Notes: a model not told the origin generated them from the sequence alone. DNA of 64,000 nucleotides from Chryseobacterium piperi (GCF_002285635.2 NZ_CP023049.2:1178001-1242000), one strand, 5' to 3'. Counted from the first letter of the stretch, positions 1 to 8,705 are shown. Numbers and translations: made by a program.

Positions 1-513
1 TCCAATATTCGTATTATCCGTAGCTGAAAGATATTCTACAAGGTCACAATACACCATATTTACTCTCGTAAATGATCCCATGCTTGCCTGTATAACTTTG
101 GGATTATAAAAATCAACCGTATCTTCACTACAAATAATCTGCTCTATCCCAAACCAATCTGCTAAACGGATGATTGTCCCTAAATTACCCGGATCCTGAA
201 TTCCATCCAAAACCAGTTGAATATCCTGGTCCTCCATCTCCTGTTCTTCCTCAATATAACATACAGCCACTGAATCTTTCGGAGTTTTCAGAAAACTAAT
301 TTTTTTCAACTCATTTTCAGATATATGCGTAATTGTAACTCCAGGAAAATCTAATTTTTCAGGATGCGTAGATAATATTTCTTTAATTTTAAAGTTAGAA
401 TTGGAAAGTTCACAGATGATTTTATTACCTTCAACCAAAAACAAATTGTATTTTTGCCTGAACTTCTTTTTATCTAAAGACTGTAAAATTTTTATTGTAT
501 GAGCTGTAAGCAT
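1..513 (-). CDS. TrmH/SpoU family RNA 2'-O-methyltransferase, 3' part outside window
   Basis: Reading right to left from an ATG at 513, 171 codons are visible and the frame is open at the window edge, so the C-terminus is missing. The protein starts MLTAHTIKILQSLDKKK, then carries the SpoU signature LDGIQDPGNLGTIIRLADW and NPKVIQASMGSFTRV, which form the trefoil-knot SAM-binding fold that methylates ribose in rRNA or tRNA. The N-terminal ~100 residues match the usual RNA-binding domain of this family. Its start overlaps the start of the divergent tamL by 15 bp, so the two genes must use promoters lying inside each other's coding sequence. The exact target nucleotide cannot be told from the sequence. 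Confidence 0.9.
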   Translation of the reverse strand, partial: MLTAHTIKILQSLDKKKFRQKYNLFLVEGNKIICELSNSNFKIKEILSTHPEKLDFPGVTITHISENELKKISFLKTPKDSVAVCYIEEEQEMEDQDIQLVLDGIQDPGNLGTIIRLADWFGIEQIICSEDTVDFYNPKVIQASMGSFTRVNMVYCDLVEYLSATDNTNIG

Positions 514-3102
514 TATAAGAATTCTCCTCAAAAATATTATAAAATTATATCACTTGCAACATTTGTTACTCTTCTTTACGCTTGTAGTACCACAAAAAAA
601 GTTCCTGATGGTGAATATTTGGTTACAGAAAACAAGTTTGAGTTCGAGGATAAAAAGCAGCCTTTTGACAGTGAACTAAAGGGTTATGTTCAGCAAAAGC
701 CCAATAAAAAGCAGTTTTTATTTATGCCGTTAAGTTTATTACTCTATAATGCGGCTAACCCAAAATATGATACGATTCTTAATGAATACATGACGTATCC
801 GAGTGAAATGAGAACTCAGAAATTGAGAGATTCTCTTTTTATCAAATACAATATGAAAAGCAGTGTAGGAAAAAGCCTTCTTATGGATAGGTTATATCAT
901 AATTGGGGATCACCACCTGTTATTCTGGATCAAACAAAAGTAGACAAAAGCGCTGAGTCAATTAAGAAGAGATTAATTTACAGGGGGTATTGGGATGCAG
1001 ATGTAAAATTCAAAACAAAGATAGATTCGGCAGCAAAAAAAGCAGCTGTCGCTTATTCCATCAACCATCAAGATCCAACCTACATTAAAGAATATTATTA
1101 TAATATTTCGGATCCGTTTATCAAAAACCTTTATCAACAAAAAATAAATTCAACACTTATCAGATCAGGTCAGATACTTGATCAGACCGTCCTTGAAAAG
1201 GAAGTGACCAGAATTAATGAGATCATGAGAGATTATGGGTACTATAAATTTAATAATCTTAATGATGAAGTTTACTTTGTTGCCGATTCATTAAAGAGTA
1301 GAAAACAGATTCCTCTTACTCTTGAAATTCATAAAGATTCTATTAACACCCCTTATAAAGTGGCTACTATTGGGAATATAGATGTTGCTATTATTCATGA
1401 AGCCGGAGATTTACGTAAAAATACAATCAAAGACAGCTTACGAGGTATAAGATTCCATAAAGTTGATGATCAGTATCAGACAAGATCTATCTGGAGGAAC
1501 ATTATTGTTGGCCATAAACAGGTATATGATCAGAAAAAACTTGATCTTACAAAACGGAATATCTTATCCATGAATAACTTCAGTATCCTTAAAGCAAAGG
1601 ACTCCCTGAGGCAAGGTGGCGGAACTTCGCCCAATGATAGTATAGTAGATGTCTTATACTTATTAAAACCCCTTCCGAAATATGAATTAAAACTGGGAAC
1701 AGATATCAATTATTCCCAATTGCTTAACCTTGGAGTTTCTCCATCAATTGACCTTACCACAAGAAATGTATTTAAAGGGGCGGAAAACCTTTCAACAAGT
1801 CTTTCCGGAACATTTGGTTCTATAAGAAGTACAAGAGATATTAGTCAAAGGGTTCTCGCTTATGAAATATCTGCGCAGGCTTCTCTTAATTTTCCGAGAC
1901 TTTTACTACCTTTTGACTATTATAAACTGATCCCAAAAAGATACAGCCCTACTTCGTCAATCGTTTTAGGAGCAGCCATTCAAAATAACATTGGACTGGG
2001 CAGGGTTAACTTTAATACCGGACTTAATTATCTCGCGACAGTAAATGATAAAGTATCTCACAGACTTACTTTATTCAATACCCAGCTGAGTTTGACCAAA
2101 AATAAATCTGCCTATTATGACTTTTTCACCAATGATAGGATATTAAAAGATGAAGTATTCGACAATTACTTTCAGTACAAATCTGTAGTAGACCCGAACT
2201 ATCAGTCTAGTAACTATACAATCGATGAAATTTCACAACAAATTGTAACTGATACCAACTATCAAAACTCTCTAGACCAAAAAGGGACTGATCTTTTCAC
2301 TGCATTTAGAGGGACATTGGTCAATAAAGACAGACAAACCCAGGATGTATTAATCTCTTCTGTCATTTATAATTTCATATATAATGAAATCGGAAAGAAA
2401 GATTATCCCAACGCTCTTTATTTCAACGGGAAGGTTGAATTGGCAGGTAATGCCTTAAGCGTATTTAACCGAAGACGAAATGATGGTGGAGGTGTTGTAA
2501 CAAGTCCACAACGTACCATTTTTGGGGTGCCATATGCCCAATTTGTGAAGTTTGATATCGATGTAAGAAAATATTTTAAATTCAATGGTAATCAGACCTT
2601 AGTTCTTCGCCAGTTCATAGGATTAGGAATTCCTTATGGTAATTCTAGCTCTATGCCGGTCATCAGATCTTATTTCAATGGGGGATCCAATGATATAAGA
2701 GCCTGGGTAGCATTTGGAGGTCTTGGTCCTGCAGATTCCCAGGTCGATGAAAGAGTACGTACTTATATGACTGACAACCTAAAATTAACAACCAATATTG
2801 AATACAGGCTGCCTTTTAATGATATGTATGAAGGGGCTCTTTTTACAGATATTGGTAACACATGGAGCCTTCGTGATTATAACGACGGGTTTAATGATGA
2901 ATTTAAATTCAATAAATTTCTGGGTCAGGTAGGTGTCGGTAGTGGATTCGGATTGAGAGTAAATATAGCCTACATCACTTTAAGACTTGACTTTGCCTAC
3001 AAAATTTATGATCCAAACAGACCTAATGGTGACCGATGGAGATTTAAAGACTTCCAGCCTTTCAAACCTACATTGAATCTCGCTTTCGGGTATCCGTTCT
3101 AA
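499..3102 (+). CDS. tamL: TamL, TamA-like outer-membrane assembly lipoprotein (BamA/Omp85 superfamily)
   Basis: This 867-residue protein has a lipoprotein signal ending in LLYAC (lipidated Cys about residue 29), POTRA-like N-terminal half, and a C-terminal 16-strand barrel region of the Omp85 type, ending in the aromatic F that the BAM machine recognises (AFGYPF). The barrel part contains the conserved FNGGSNDIRAW segment, equivalent to the (V/I)RG(Y/F) loop-6 motif, here RAW. In Bacteroidota the TamA counterpart is lipidated and called TamL; it works with TamB in outer-membrane protein and lipid homeostasis. TamB is not in this window. The start is ATG at 499, inside the divergent methyltransferase gene; no other in-frame start would keep the lipoprotein signal. 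Confidence 0.88.
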   Translation: MSCKHYKNSPQKYYKIISLATFVTLLYACSTTKKVPDGEYLVTENKFEFEDKKQPFDSELKGYVQQKPNKKQFLFMPLSLLLYNAANPKYDTILNEYMTYPSEMRTQKLRDSLFIKYNMKSSVGKSLLMDRLYHNWGSPPVILDQTKVDKSAESIKKRLIYRGYWDADVKFKTKIDSAAKKAAVAYSINHQDPTYIKEYYYNISDPFIKNLYQQKINSTLIRSGQILDQTVLEKEVTRINEIMRDYGYYKFNNLNDEVYFVADSLKSRKQIPLTLEIHKDSINTPYKVATIGNIDVAIIHEAGDLRKNTIKDSLRGIRFHKVDDQYQTRSIWRNIIVGHKQVYDQKKLDLTKRNILSMNNFSILKAKDSLRQGGGTSPNDSIVDVLYLLKPLPKYELKLGTDINYSQLLNLGVSPSIDLTTRNVFKGAENLSTSLSGTFGSIRSTRDISQRVLAYEISAQASLNFPRLLLPFDYYKLIPKRYSPTSSIVLGAAIQNNIGLGRVNFNTGLNYLATVNDKVSHRLTLFNTQLSLTKNKSAYYDFFTNDRILKDEVFDNYFQYKSVVDPNYQSSNYTIDEISQQIVTDTNYQNSLDQKGTDLFTAFRGTLVNKDRQTQDVLISSVIYNFIYNEIGKKDYPNALYFNGKVELAGNALSVFNRRRNDGGGVVTSPQRTIFGVPYAQFVKFDIDVRKYFKFNGNQTLVLRQFIGLGIPYGNSSSMPVIRSYFNGGSNDIRAWVAFGGLGPADSQVDERVRTYMTDNLKLTTNIEYRLPFNDMYEGALFTDIGNTWSLRDYNDGFNDEFKFNKFLGQVGVGSGFGLRVNIAYITLRLDFAYKIYDPNRPNGDRWRFKDFQPFKPTLNLAFGYPF

Positions 3103-3716
3103 TCTGGAGAAATTCCTAATAAGAAATATACTACAGCAATCATTCTTGCGAATATTTCCCTGAATTGATTTCTGTAGTAACTTTCAGGCTTGCTCACATC
3201 CTGTGCGTCAAAACCCAGCGCATTCATATTATTGTTTCTGGCAAAAAATAACGCTCTCAGGTTATGAAATCCCTGTGAAACAATGATCACATTATTTTTC
3301 TTATAAACGTCTTTGCAACGTAAGATACTTTTATAGGTATTAAAACCTTTAGGGTCTTCAATGATAATTTCCTCGGGCACACCTTCCTGATAAACCAGAT
3401 AGTTTTTCATCGCCGCAGGTTCGTTATAGCCTCTACTCTTTTCTCCGCTTACAATAATCTGCCTGATCTTTCCGTGATGATAAAGCAGAGCTGTTGCATC
3501 CATTCGTTTTGTAAAATAAGGATTAGACTGCCCTGATCTCATTTTAGGTGATGTTCCAAGGACCAGTGCGACTTCACGAGGTGGGATTTTTGAGATTTTA
3601 GTATAGGTTCTACCATTAGTAAGAGCAAAAACCCAGGCATTACCAAAACATATCAGCAAAATTCCGATTTCTGCTGATAATAAAATAAGCTTAAATATGT
3701 TTCTTACGACTCTCAA
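3099..3716 (-). CDS. SanA/YdcF/ElyC family (DUF218) membrane-anchored protein
   Basis: 205 residues with one N-terminal membrane segment (about residues 8-30) followed by a DUF218 domain. Family marks are ALVLGTSP, the arginine-rich QSNPYFTKRMDA, VSGEKS and VSQGFHNLRALFFA. SanA-like proteins affect envelope barrier function and vancomycin resistance at high temperature in Escherichia coli; the chemical activity is not settled. No ATG is available; translation appears to start at TTG 3716, overlapping the TGA stop of the upstream reductase gene (TTGA), a typical coupled arrangement. It converges on tamL with a 4-bp overlap of the 3' ends. Confidence 0.85.
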   Translation of the reverse strand: MRVVRNIFKLILLSAEIGILLICFGNAWVFALTNGRTYTKISKIPPREVALVLGTSPKMRSGQSNPYFTKRMDATALLYHHGKIRQIIVSGEKSRGYNEPAAMKNYLVYQEGVPEEIIIEDPKGFNTYKSILRCKDVYKKNNVIIVSQGFHNLRALFFARNNNMNALGFDAQDVSKPESYYRNQFREIFARMIAVVYFLLGISPD

Positions 3717-4840
3717 ATGAAATCAAAGTTAAGCTTTATTTTCTTAGTTTTTGCTATAGACATACAGGCTAATATTTTGCCCTGTAATTCTTCTTTCTCC
3801 GTTAAATATTCATTTTCCAGAAGTTCGACTTCACCCTCTTCCAGATAACACTCACAGCTTCCGCAAATTCCGGACTTACACGAATAAGGAACAGGGAATT
3901 TTTGAATTAGCAACTGTTGCAGAATTCTGTCTTTATTATCAGGAAGTTCCGTACTGTATTCTTTCCCCAGCATCTTAAACTCCACCTTTACATTTTCAAT
4001 AAGAGGAAATTCCTTTTCTATCGGGTAAATATCATCGTTAAATTCTTCAAAAAGTTCAAAATGAATATTTTTTTTAGGTATACCGTGGTGATAACAAGCA
4101 TTGGCAAGCGTTTTAATCATCTCCCCTTTTCCACAGATCAGAACTTCATCTACCGCATCCCATATCGTAGACTCTTCATCCGTATCATCCAAATTCAGAA
4201 TCTGATTGATAATAAGATTTAATTTTTTAGCATCTAATCTGCCATTAAAAAGCTGATCCGGAGTTTTCTCCTGAGAATAAAAATAAAAAATCTGTAGTCT
4301 GTCAGCATGTGCTCGGGCAAGATGATCCAGCTGTTCCCTATACATCACCTCTTCGGTTCTTTTGTTTCCGAAAAATAAAAACAGTCTGGTTCTCGGCTCT
4401 GTGTGAAGAATATTTTTAAAATGACTTAAGATAGGAGTTATCCCAATCCCTCCGGCAAAACCAATAATAGTCCTGAATTCACTAGGTTTAGAAACCAAAG
4501 TAAACCTTCCATTGGGTTCACTTACCCATAGATGATCTCCTACCTGATAGTTTTTAAATAATTCTGAGGTAGCTCCTTCAGAAGAATTGATTTTGATACC
4601 CAAACTGATCTTCTTTTCGTAAGGAGCAGAAGTCATTGAATAATCATTAATAATATCTTCATCATGAGATTTAAATTTAACACTTACAAACTGACCTGCC
4701 TGAAATTCAAAATTCTTTAATAAATTCTCCGGAATCTCTAATTCCAAAGAAAAAGTATTTTTGGTCAGTTGTTCCTTTTTCGCTATTTTTAACCAATGAA
4801 ACTGCGTAAGTTTCCCCTTATAGATTTGTTGTTGTTCCAT
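3713..4840 (-). CDS. PaaE-like FAD/NAD(P)H oxidoreductase with C-terminal 2Fe-2S ferredoxin domain
   Basis: 375 residues from the ATG at 4840; a longer reading would need TTG at 4852. Order of domains: FAD-binding barrel (NDYSMTSAP around residue 65), NAD(P)-binding domain with GFAGGIGITPILS, and a plant-type 2Fe-2S domain with CKSGICGSCECYL and a fourth Cys in ACMS. This is the ferredoxin reductase-like layout of PaaE, HCP reductase and similar enzymes that pass electrons from NADPH to an oxygenase or other acceptor. No oxygenase subunits are nearby, so the partner is unknown and the paa pathway is not implied. It is coupled to the downstream SanA-like gene. Confidence 0.87.
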   Translation of the reverse strand: MEQQQIYKGKLTQFHWLKIAKKEQLTKNTFSLELEIPENLLKNFEFQAGQFVSVKFKSHDEDIINDYSMTSAPYEKKISLGIKINSSEGATSELFKNYQVGDHLWVSEPNGRFTLVSKPSEFRTIIGFAGGIGITPILSHFKNILHTEPRTRLFLFFGNKRTEEVMYREQLDHLARAHADRLQIFYFYSQEKTPDQLFNGRLDAKKLNLIINQILNLDDTDEESTIWDAVDEVLICGKGEMIKTLANACYHHGIPKKNIHFELFEEFNDDIYPIEKEFPLIENVKVEFKMLGKEYSTELPDNKDRILQQLLIQKFPVPYSCKSGICGSCECYLEEGEVELLENEYLTEKEELQGKILACMSIAKTKKIKLNFDFI

Positions 4841-4871
4841 ACTTCTATTCAAAAATAGCTAAAAAATAATT

Positions 4872-5435
4872 ATGAAAAAGATAATTTTATCCACGCTTAT
4901 TCTAGCAGCTCTTTCCAGTTGTAAAAAAGAAAGCTCAAAAACAGAAGGCTCGACAGTGTCTAATGACTCCATTTCTGTAACAGAAAAACCGGGTTCTGAA
5001 ACCAGTACTTATATTTCCAAAGAAGTCGCACCGGAAAAAATCGGTGATTATCTTGCTAAAAATAATGACACCTTATACATTACTAATTTTTTTGCAACAT
5101 GGTGTGGCCCATGCATGAAAGAAATCCCGCATTTTAAGAAAAAAATGGAGGAACTCAAAGGTCAGCCCGTAAAATTTACTTTCGTGAATTTGGATGAAAA
5201 GTCAGAATGGAATACTTCTGTCAAAAGATTCGCTCAAGAAAATGATCTGGCTAATAATATTGTTCTATTAGATGGCAAAAAGCTGGATCAGAATTTCTTT
5301 CCAAAGAATTTCAAGCAATGGGACGGAGGATCAATTCCTTTTACCTACATGAGAAAAGGAACTAAAACAGATGAATTTTTAGGAATGATGAGTGAGGATA
5401 TGCTGAACTCTAAAATTAATTCTTTCTTGAAATAA
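4872..5435 (+). CDS. TlpA-like thioredoxin-fold lipoprotein
   Basis: 187 residues. A lipoprotein signal (LAALSSCKK, Cys about residue 17) anchors it in the envelope. After a low-complexity linker rich in Ser/Thr/Glu comes a thioredoxin fold with FATWCGPCMKEIPHF, the CxxC redox site typical of TlpA/ResA proteins that reduce periplasmic disulfides, for example during cytochrome c maturation. The cis-Pro region appears as GGSIPFTYM. It is divergent from the reductase gene and followed 25 bp later by the iron-transport permease, with which it may be cotranscribed. Substrate unknown. Confidence 0.88.
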   Translation: MKKIILSTLILAALSSCKKESSKTEGSTVSNDSISVTEKPGSETSTYISKEVAPEKIGDYLAKNNDTLYITNFFATWCGPCMKEIPHFKKKMEELKGQPVKFTFVNLDEKSEWNTSVKRFAQENDLANNIVLLDGKKLDQNFFPKNFKQWDGGSIPFTYMRKGTKTDEFLGMMSEDMLNSKINSFLK

Positions 5436-5460
5436 GATTGCATCGAATTATTCCTGAATA

Positions 5461-6432
5461 ATGTCAAATAAATTCAAAATCCTGTGTTTATTATTTATAA
5501 TCGCTATTATTACTACTGCGATAATCAATATGAATACAGGATTTTTAAGTCTGCATCTGCAGGACTTTTTTCAAAACTCTGCCAATAGTCAAATTGCTGA
5601 AATTCGTGTAAACCGTGTTTTAGTGATGGTTCTTGCAGGAATTTCTATTCCAACTTCCGGATTTCTCATGCAGGAATATTTTCAGAATCCTTTAGCAGGA
5701 CCTGATATTCTAGGGATTACTTCTATAGCAAGTTTATCGGTAGCATTTTATATTTTATTTTCACATAATATTCTGCTTCCGGAGTTTCTCCAAAACAGTT
5801 TTCTCAGTTTATCCGCCATTATCGGAAGTTTATTATTAATGTTGGTTATATTATCGATGTCTAATAAATTCCAGGATAAATCCTATCTTATTATATTCGG
5901 ATTTTTAGTTTCAGCATTTGCAGGTGCCATCGTATCCCTACTTCAATTCTATGCTGAAAATCAAAGTTTAAAAAACTATATTTTATGGTCATTCGGAGCT
6001 AATAACATGGTAACAAGAAGCCAGATCATTGTATTGTCTATATTGGTTTTTATAGGATCACTGATCTGTTTTAAAACCATAAAACCTTTAATAGGAAATT
6101 CTTTAGGCAGTTCGTATGCACAAAGTCTGGGAGTAAATTTACAGCAGTTAAAGCTGTTTGTGATCATATCTTCTTCCCTCCTTTCAGCGTCTGTAACCGC
6201 TTTTTTAGGACCTATCCTATTTATAGGAATTATTGTTCCTCACTTTTGCAGATTAATTTATAACCCTGCAAAGTTATGGCAGCAATGGATACTCAATATG
6301 TTATTGGGAATGCTGATTATGTTATTGTTTTCAATTGTTGCGGAAAAAACACAGATTCCGTTAAATGTCATAAGCTCTATCTTTGGAATACCCGTGATTC
6401 TGATGATGTTGTTGAAACAAAATAAAGTTTAA
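5461..6432 (+). CDS. FecCD-family iron/siderophore ABC transporter permease
   Basis: 323 residues, almost all hydrophobic, with about nine or ten predicted membrane segments. Family hallmarks are GISIPTSGFLMQEYFQNPLAGPDILGI near residues 60-85 (the conserved GxxLaxsGaxxQxxxrNPLAxPxxLGi block, in which the first glycines are kept), SLGVNLQQLK and FLGPILFIGIIVPHFCRLI, the coupling region that contacts the ATPase. It would import ferric siderophore, haem or cobalamin across the inner membrane. Its partner ATPase lies 670 bp downstream, split off by the inserted GxxExxY locus. The last bases, including the TAA stop, are part of an inverted repeat that begins at 6428. Confidence 0.9.
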   Translation: MSNKFKILCLLFIIAIITTAIINMNTGFLSLHLQDFFQNSANSQIAEIRVNRVLVMVLAGISIPTSGFLMQEYFQNPLAGPDILGITSIASLSVAFYILFSHNILLPEFLQNSFLSLSAIIGSLLLMLVILSMSNKFQDKSYLIIFGFLVSAFAGAIVSLLQFYAENQSLKNYILWSFGANNMVTRSQIIVLSILVFIGSLICFKTIKPLIGNSLGSSYAQSLGVNLQQLKLFVIISSSLLSASVTAFLGPILFIGIIVPHFCRLIYNPAKLWQQWILNMLLGMLIMLLFSIVAEKTQIPLNVISSIFGIPVILMMLLKQNKV

Positions 6433-6628
6433 TCGCAAGGACGCAAAAGTATCTGTAAAGGATTATATGTATTTTAAGACGCAAGGATTTTATCTTCGAT
6501 AAAATTAGTGATGATACTATTTAAAATAATATCATTAACTTAACACTACGCTTGCTGAAAATCTTTGATTTTCTTGCGTCTTAAAAAAGCAATATTAAAG
6601 ATCAATCTCTTTGCGACTTTGCGATTAA
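6428..6628. repeat. ~200-bp imperfect inverted-repeat element with CGCAA words, 5' of a GxxExxY gene
   Basis: The outer arms are 6428-6449 and 6609-6628: the left arm reads as the reverse complement of CTTTGCGACTTTGCGATTAA with one mismatch and one indel. A second nested pair, near 6476-6487 and 6572-6583, repeats AAGACGCAAG/CTTGCGTCTT, and a small hairpin (GATTTTATC/GATAAAAT) lies at 6487-6504. The left arm supplies the TAA stop of the permease gene; the right arm contains the probable TTG start of the GxxExxY gene. The interior has no coding potential of its own. It looks like a mobile or recombining unit lodged in a transport operon, but no transposase or target duplication is visible. Confidence 0.7.
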
Positions 6629-7011
6629 CAAATACACAAATAACAGAAAACGAATTATCAAAAATAGTTTTTGAAACCGGCTTAAAAATTCATAAAAAAT
6701 TAGGAGCAGGATTATTTGAACATGTTTATGAAGCTTGCTTATTTTATGAACTAAAGAAAACCGGATTGTTTATCGAAAAACAGAAATCACTTCCGATTTT
6801 ATATGAAGAATTAATCATTGAAAATGCTTTCAGATTAGATATGATTATTGAAAATAAATTAATACTGGAAATAAAAGCAGTCGAATATATTAACCCAGCT
6901 CATAAAGCCCAGCTTTTAACTTATCTCAAAATGACAGGTTTCAAACTAGGATTATTAATTAACTTTCAAACTCACATCTTTAAAAACGGAGTTACAAGAA
7001 TAAGTAAATAG
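6619..7011 (+). CDS. GxxExxY family protein (PF13366), unknown function
   Basis: About 130 residues. It carries the name-giving motif in LGAGLFEHVYEACLFYEL, the RLDMIIENKLILEIKAVE stretch that resembles a PD-(D/E)xK nuclease core (D, E, K spaced accordingly), and the C-terminal TYLKMTGFKLGLLINF block, so it is a full-length family member. No ATG precedes the conserved region; the best start is TTG at 6619, giving the usual family length and lying in the right arm of the inverted repeat. A further upstream TTG at 6565 would translate the repeat itself. Function is not known; nuclease-like folding is an inference. It interrupts an ABC-transporter operon. Confidence 0.82.
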   Translation: MRLTNTQITENELSKIVFETGLKIHKKLGAGLFEHVYEACLFYELKKTGLFIEKQKSLPILYEELIIENAFRLDMIIENKLILEIKAVEYINPAHKAQLLTYLKMTGFKLGLLINFQTHIFKNGVTRISK

Positions 7012-7057
7012 CTTATAAAAATTTAACAGGCTCAGCCATTCTTTTCATCTTAAAAAG

Positions 7058-7065
7058 TAACTTTG
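7058..7065 (+). promoter_or_regulatory. Candidate -7 promoter box (TAACTTTG) for the FecE-like ATPase gene
   Basis: Exact match to the Bacteroidetes -7 consensus TAnnTTTG, 38 bp before the ATG at 7103. It would give the ATPase its own promoter after the operon was split by the GxxExxY locus. No convincing -33 TTG is visible. Confidence 0.45.
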
Positions 7066-7102
7066 TGAAAACAAATTCTTGACCTTGTAATTATCAAATA
7101 AT

Positions 7103-8026
7103 ATGCACCTACAGATCAAACAAGCCCATATCGGATATAATACAACCTTGATTTCAAATGTCAATGCAAATTTGAATTTGGGTGATGTATGCTTACTGAT
7201 CGGAAATAATGGAGTAGGTAAAACAACTTTAATTAAATCAATTCTTCACCAGCTTCCTTTAATAAAAGGTGAAATTTTTATCGGGGATAAAAACATTAAA
7301 AGTCTTTCAGTTAAAGAAATTGCTGAAAATATAGCCGTTGTTTTTTCCAAATCAGTGATTCCACAAAATTATACTGTTGAAGACCTTATTTCTTTAGGAA
7401 AATACATTTATTATCCCTTTTATTTTGAATTAAGAAAAGAAGATCGTGAAGAGGTTTCCCATATTATTGATGAACTGGATCTAAACCAATATAGATATAC
7501 CCTTCTTAAAAATCTCTCAGATGGAAACCTTCAAAAGGCATTTATAGGCCGGGCATTAACTCAAAATTCCCCCATTATCATTCTGGATGAACCTACTACC
7601 CATCTGGATGAAAAAAATAAACTGATCATTCTTAAAACACTCAGAAGACTTGCCAAAGAGCAAAATAAGCTGATATTCTTTTCTTCCCATGACTGGCGTT
7701 TAGCCAAAGAGTTTGCAGATAAAATATGGTATGTAAAAAACACTCACTTATATTCCGGTATCGTTGAGGACATTCTCCTTGAACATGAAGAGCTTGTTAA
7801 TGTTTCCTTATTTCAGGTTAATGAAAACTTTGTACCTCCAATCATATCTGCTCCTGCTCTTCAAAAAGAAATGTTGTTCTCATTACTGCAGAAAAACTTC
7901 CAAAAAGATCTTTCTTCTTTTAATTTTGATTACCAAGGTCACCTTTGGGTGATTTCTCATCGTAACTCGAGATACCAATGCGAATCTTTCGAAGAAATCA
8001 TTAATTCTATTTCAAACATTTACTAA
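7103..8026 (+). CDS. FecE/BtuD-type ABC transporter ATP-binding protein
   Basis: 307 residues. Walker A GNNGVGKTT (about residue 36), signature LSDGNLQKAFIGRAL in which the usual LSGGQ is LSDGN, Walker B IIILDEPTTHLD and switch His in SSHDW. The N-terminal ~215 residues form a normal ATPase; the remaining ~90 residues are an extension of unknown role. It powers the FecCD-type permease at 5461-6432 for uptake of an iron chelate, haem or corrinoid; no substrate-binding protein is in the window, so the cargo is undecided. Confidence 0.9.
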   Translation: MHLQIKQAHIGYNTTLISNVNANLNLGDVCLLIGNNGVGKTTLIKSILHQLPLIKGEIFIGDKNIKSLSVKEIAENIAVVFSKSVIPQNYTVEDLISLGKYIYYPFYFELRKEDREEVSHIIDELDLNQYRYTLLKNLSDGNLQKAFIGRALTQNSPIIILDEPTTHLDEKNKLIILKTLRRLAKEQNKLIFFSSHDWRLAKEFADKIWYVKNTHLYSGIVEDILLEHEELVNVSLFQVNENFVPPIISAPALQKEMLFSLLQKNFQKDLSSFNFDYQGHLWVISHRNSRYQCESFEEIINSISNIY

Positions 8027-8052
8027 TACAGCGTTTTATTTAATTATTCCAT

Positions 8053-8072
8053 ATACTATGCATGCATAGTAT
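8053..8072. promoter_or_regulatory. Distal operator: 20-bp perfect palindrome upstream of the MarR gene
   Basis: The site reads ATACTATGCATGCATAGTAT, identical to its own reverse complement. A near-copy lies 83 bp downstream (8136-8155), centre to centre about eight helical turns, suggesting cooperative binding by a dimeric repressor, most likely the MarR protein encoded next to it. Confidence 0.7.
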
Positions 8073-8135
8073 TATGCTAATCATACAATTTAATCCATTT
8101 AGGGTCAGGTTATTAACAAAATTTAACGTTAATAA

Positions 8136-8155
8136 ATACTATGCATGCATAATAA
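8136..8155. promoter_or_regulatory. Proximal operator overlapping the MarR promoter spacer
   Basis: ATACTATGCATGCATAATAA, two mismatches from the distal palindrome. It lies directly upstream of the -7 box at 8161-8168, between the expected -33 and -7 positions, so binding would block RNA polymerase. Confidence 0.7.
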
Positions 8156-8160
8156 TTTAC

Positions 8161-8168
8161 TAAATTTG
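8161..8168 (+). promoter_or_regulatory. -7 promoter box (TAAATTTG) of the marR-fad locus
   Basis: Exact match to TAnnTTTG, 23-26 bp before the MarR start codon and immediately after the proximal operator. It probably drives marR and perhaps the fad genes, whose own upstream gap of 62 bp shows no such box. Confidence 0.6.
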
Positions 8169-8190
8169 GTAAAAACCCATTGCAACGAAA

Positions 8191-8643
8191 ATGATGGATA
8201 ATAACAAAGAAAAAATAGAAAACGTAGATCTGATCCTAAAACAGACATGGCTGGCTGTATCTAAAATGTATACAGAGCTAGCCCAAGAGCATGATTCTAC
8301 GGCCGTTCAGGCTCTTACCCTCTTGAAAATAGACCCTAAAGAAGGAACAAGAAGTACCAACTTAGGGCCCAAAATGGCCATCGAACCTACTTCCTTAACA
8401 AGGATTATCAAACTTCTGGAAGATAATGGATATATCTATAAGGAGAAAACCACCACTGACAAACGAGAGGTTATCATTAAACTTACAGATAAAGGGTTAA
8501 ACTCAAGGAATCTATCAAAAGAAGTCGTGGTAAGCTTTAATAAAAGAGTGATGGAAAAAATTGCTCCTGAAAAAATGGAGACTTTTAAGGAGGTTATGCA
8601 TGAAATTATGAAAATTGCCAACGATTTAAATAATAGAAAATAA
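8191..8643 (+). CDS. MarR family transcriptional regulator of the adjacent fad genes (inferred)
   Basis: 150 residues. A winged helix-turn-helix spans the middle: TNLGPKMAIEPTSLTRIIKLLEDNGYIYKEKTTTDKREVIIKLTDKG, where the TDKR turn and KLT form the wing. Flanking helices supply the dimer interface. MarR proteins are usually repressors released by a small ligand; with beta-oxidation genes starting 62 bp downstream, an acyl-CoA or fatty acid is the plausible signal. Two palindromes upstream suit autoregulation. Start is ATG at 8191, or the adjoining ATG at 8194. Confidence 0.88.
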   Translation: MMDNNKEKIENVDLILKQTWLAVSKMYTELAQEHDSTAVQALTLLKIDPKEGTRSTNLGPKMAIEPTSLTRIIKLLEDNGYIYKEKTTTDKREVIIKLTDKGLNSRNLSKEVVVSFNKRVMEKIAPEKMETFKEVMHEIMKIANDLNNRK

Positions 8644-8705
8644 ATTGAAATGAAACCGAAAGGTTACATCTGACAAAATAAAAATAAATAATAAATAGTT
8701 TACAG

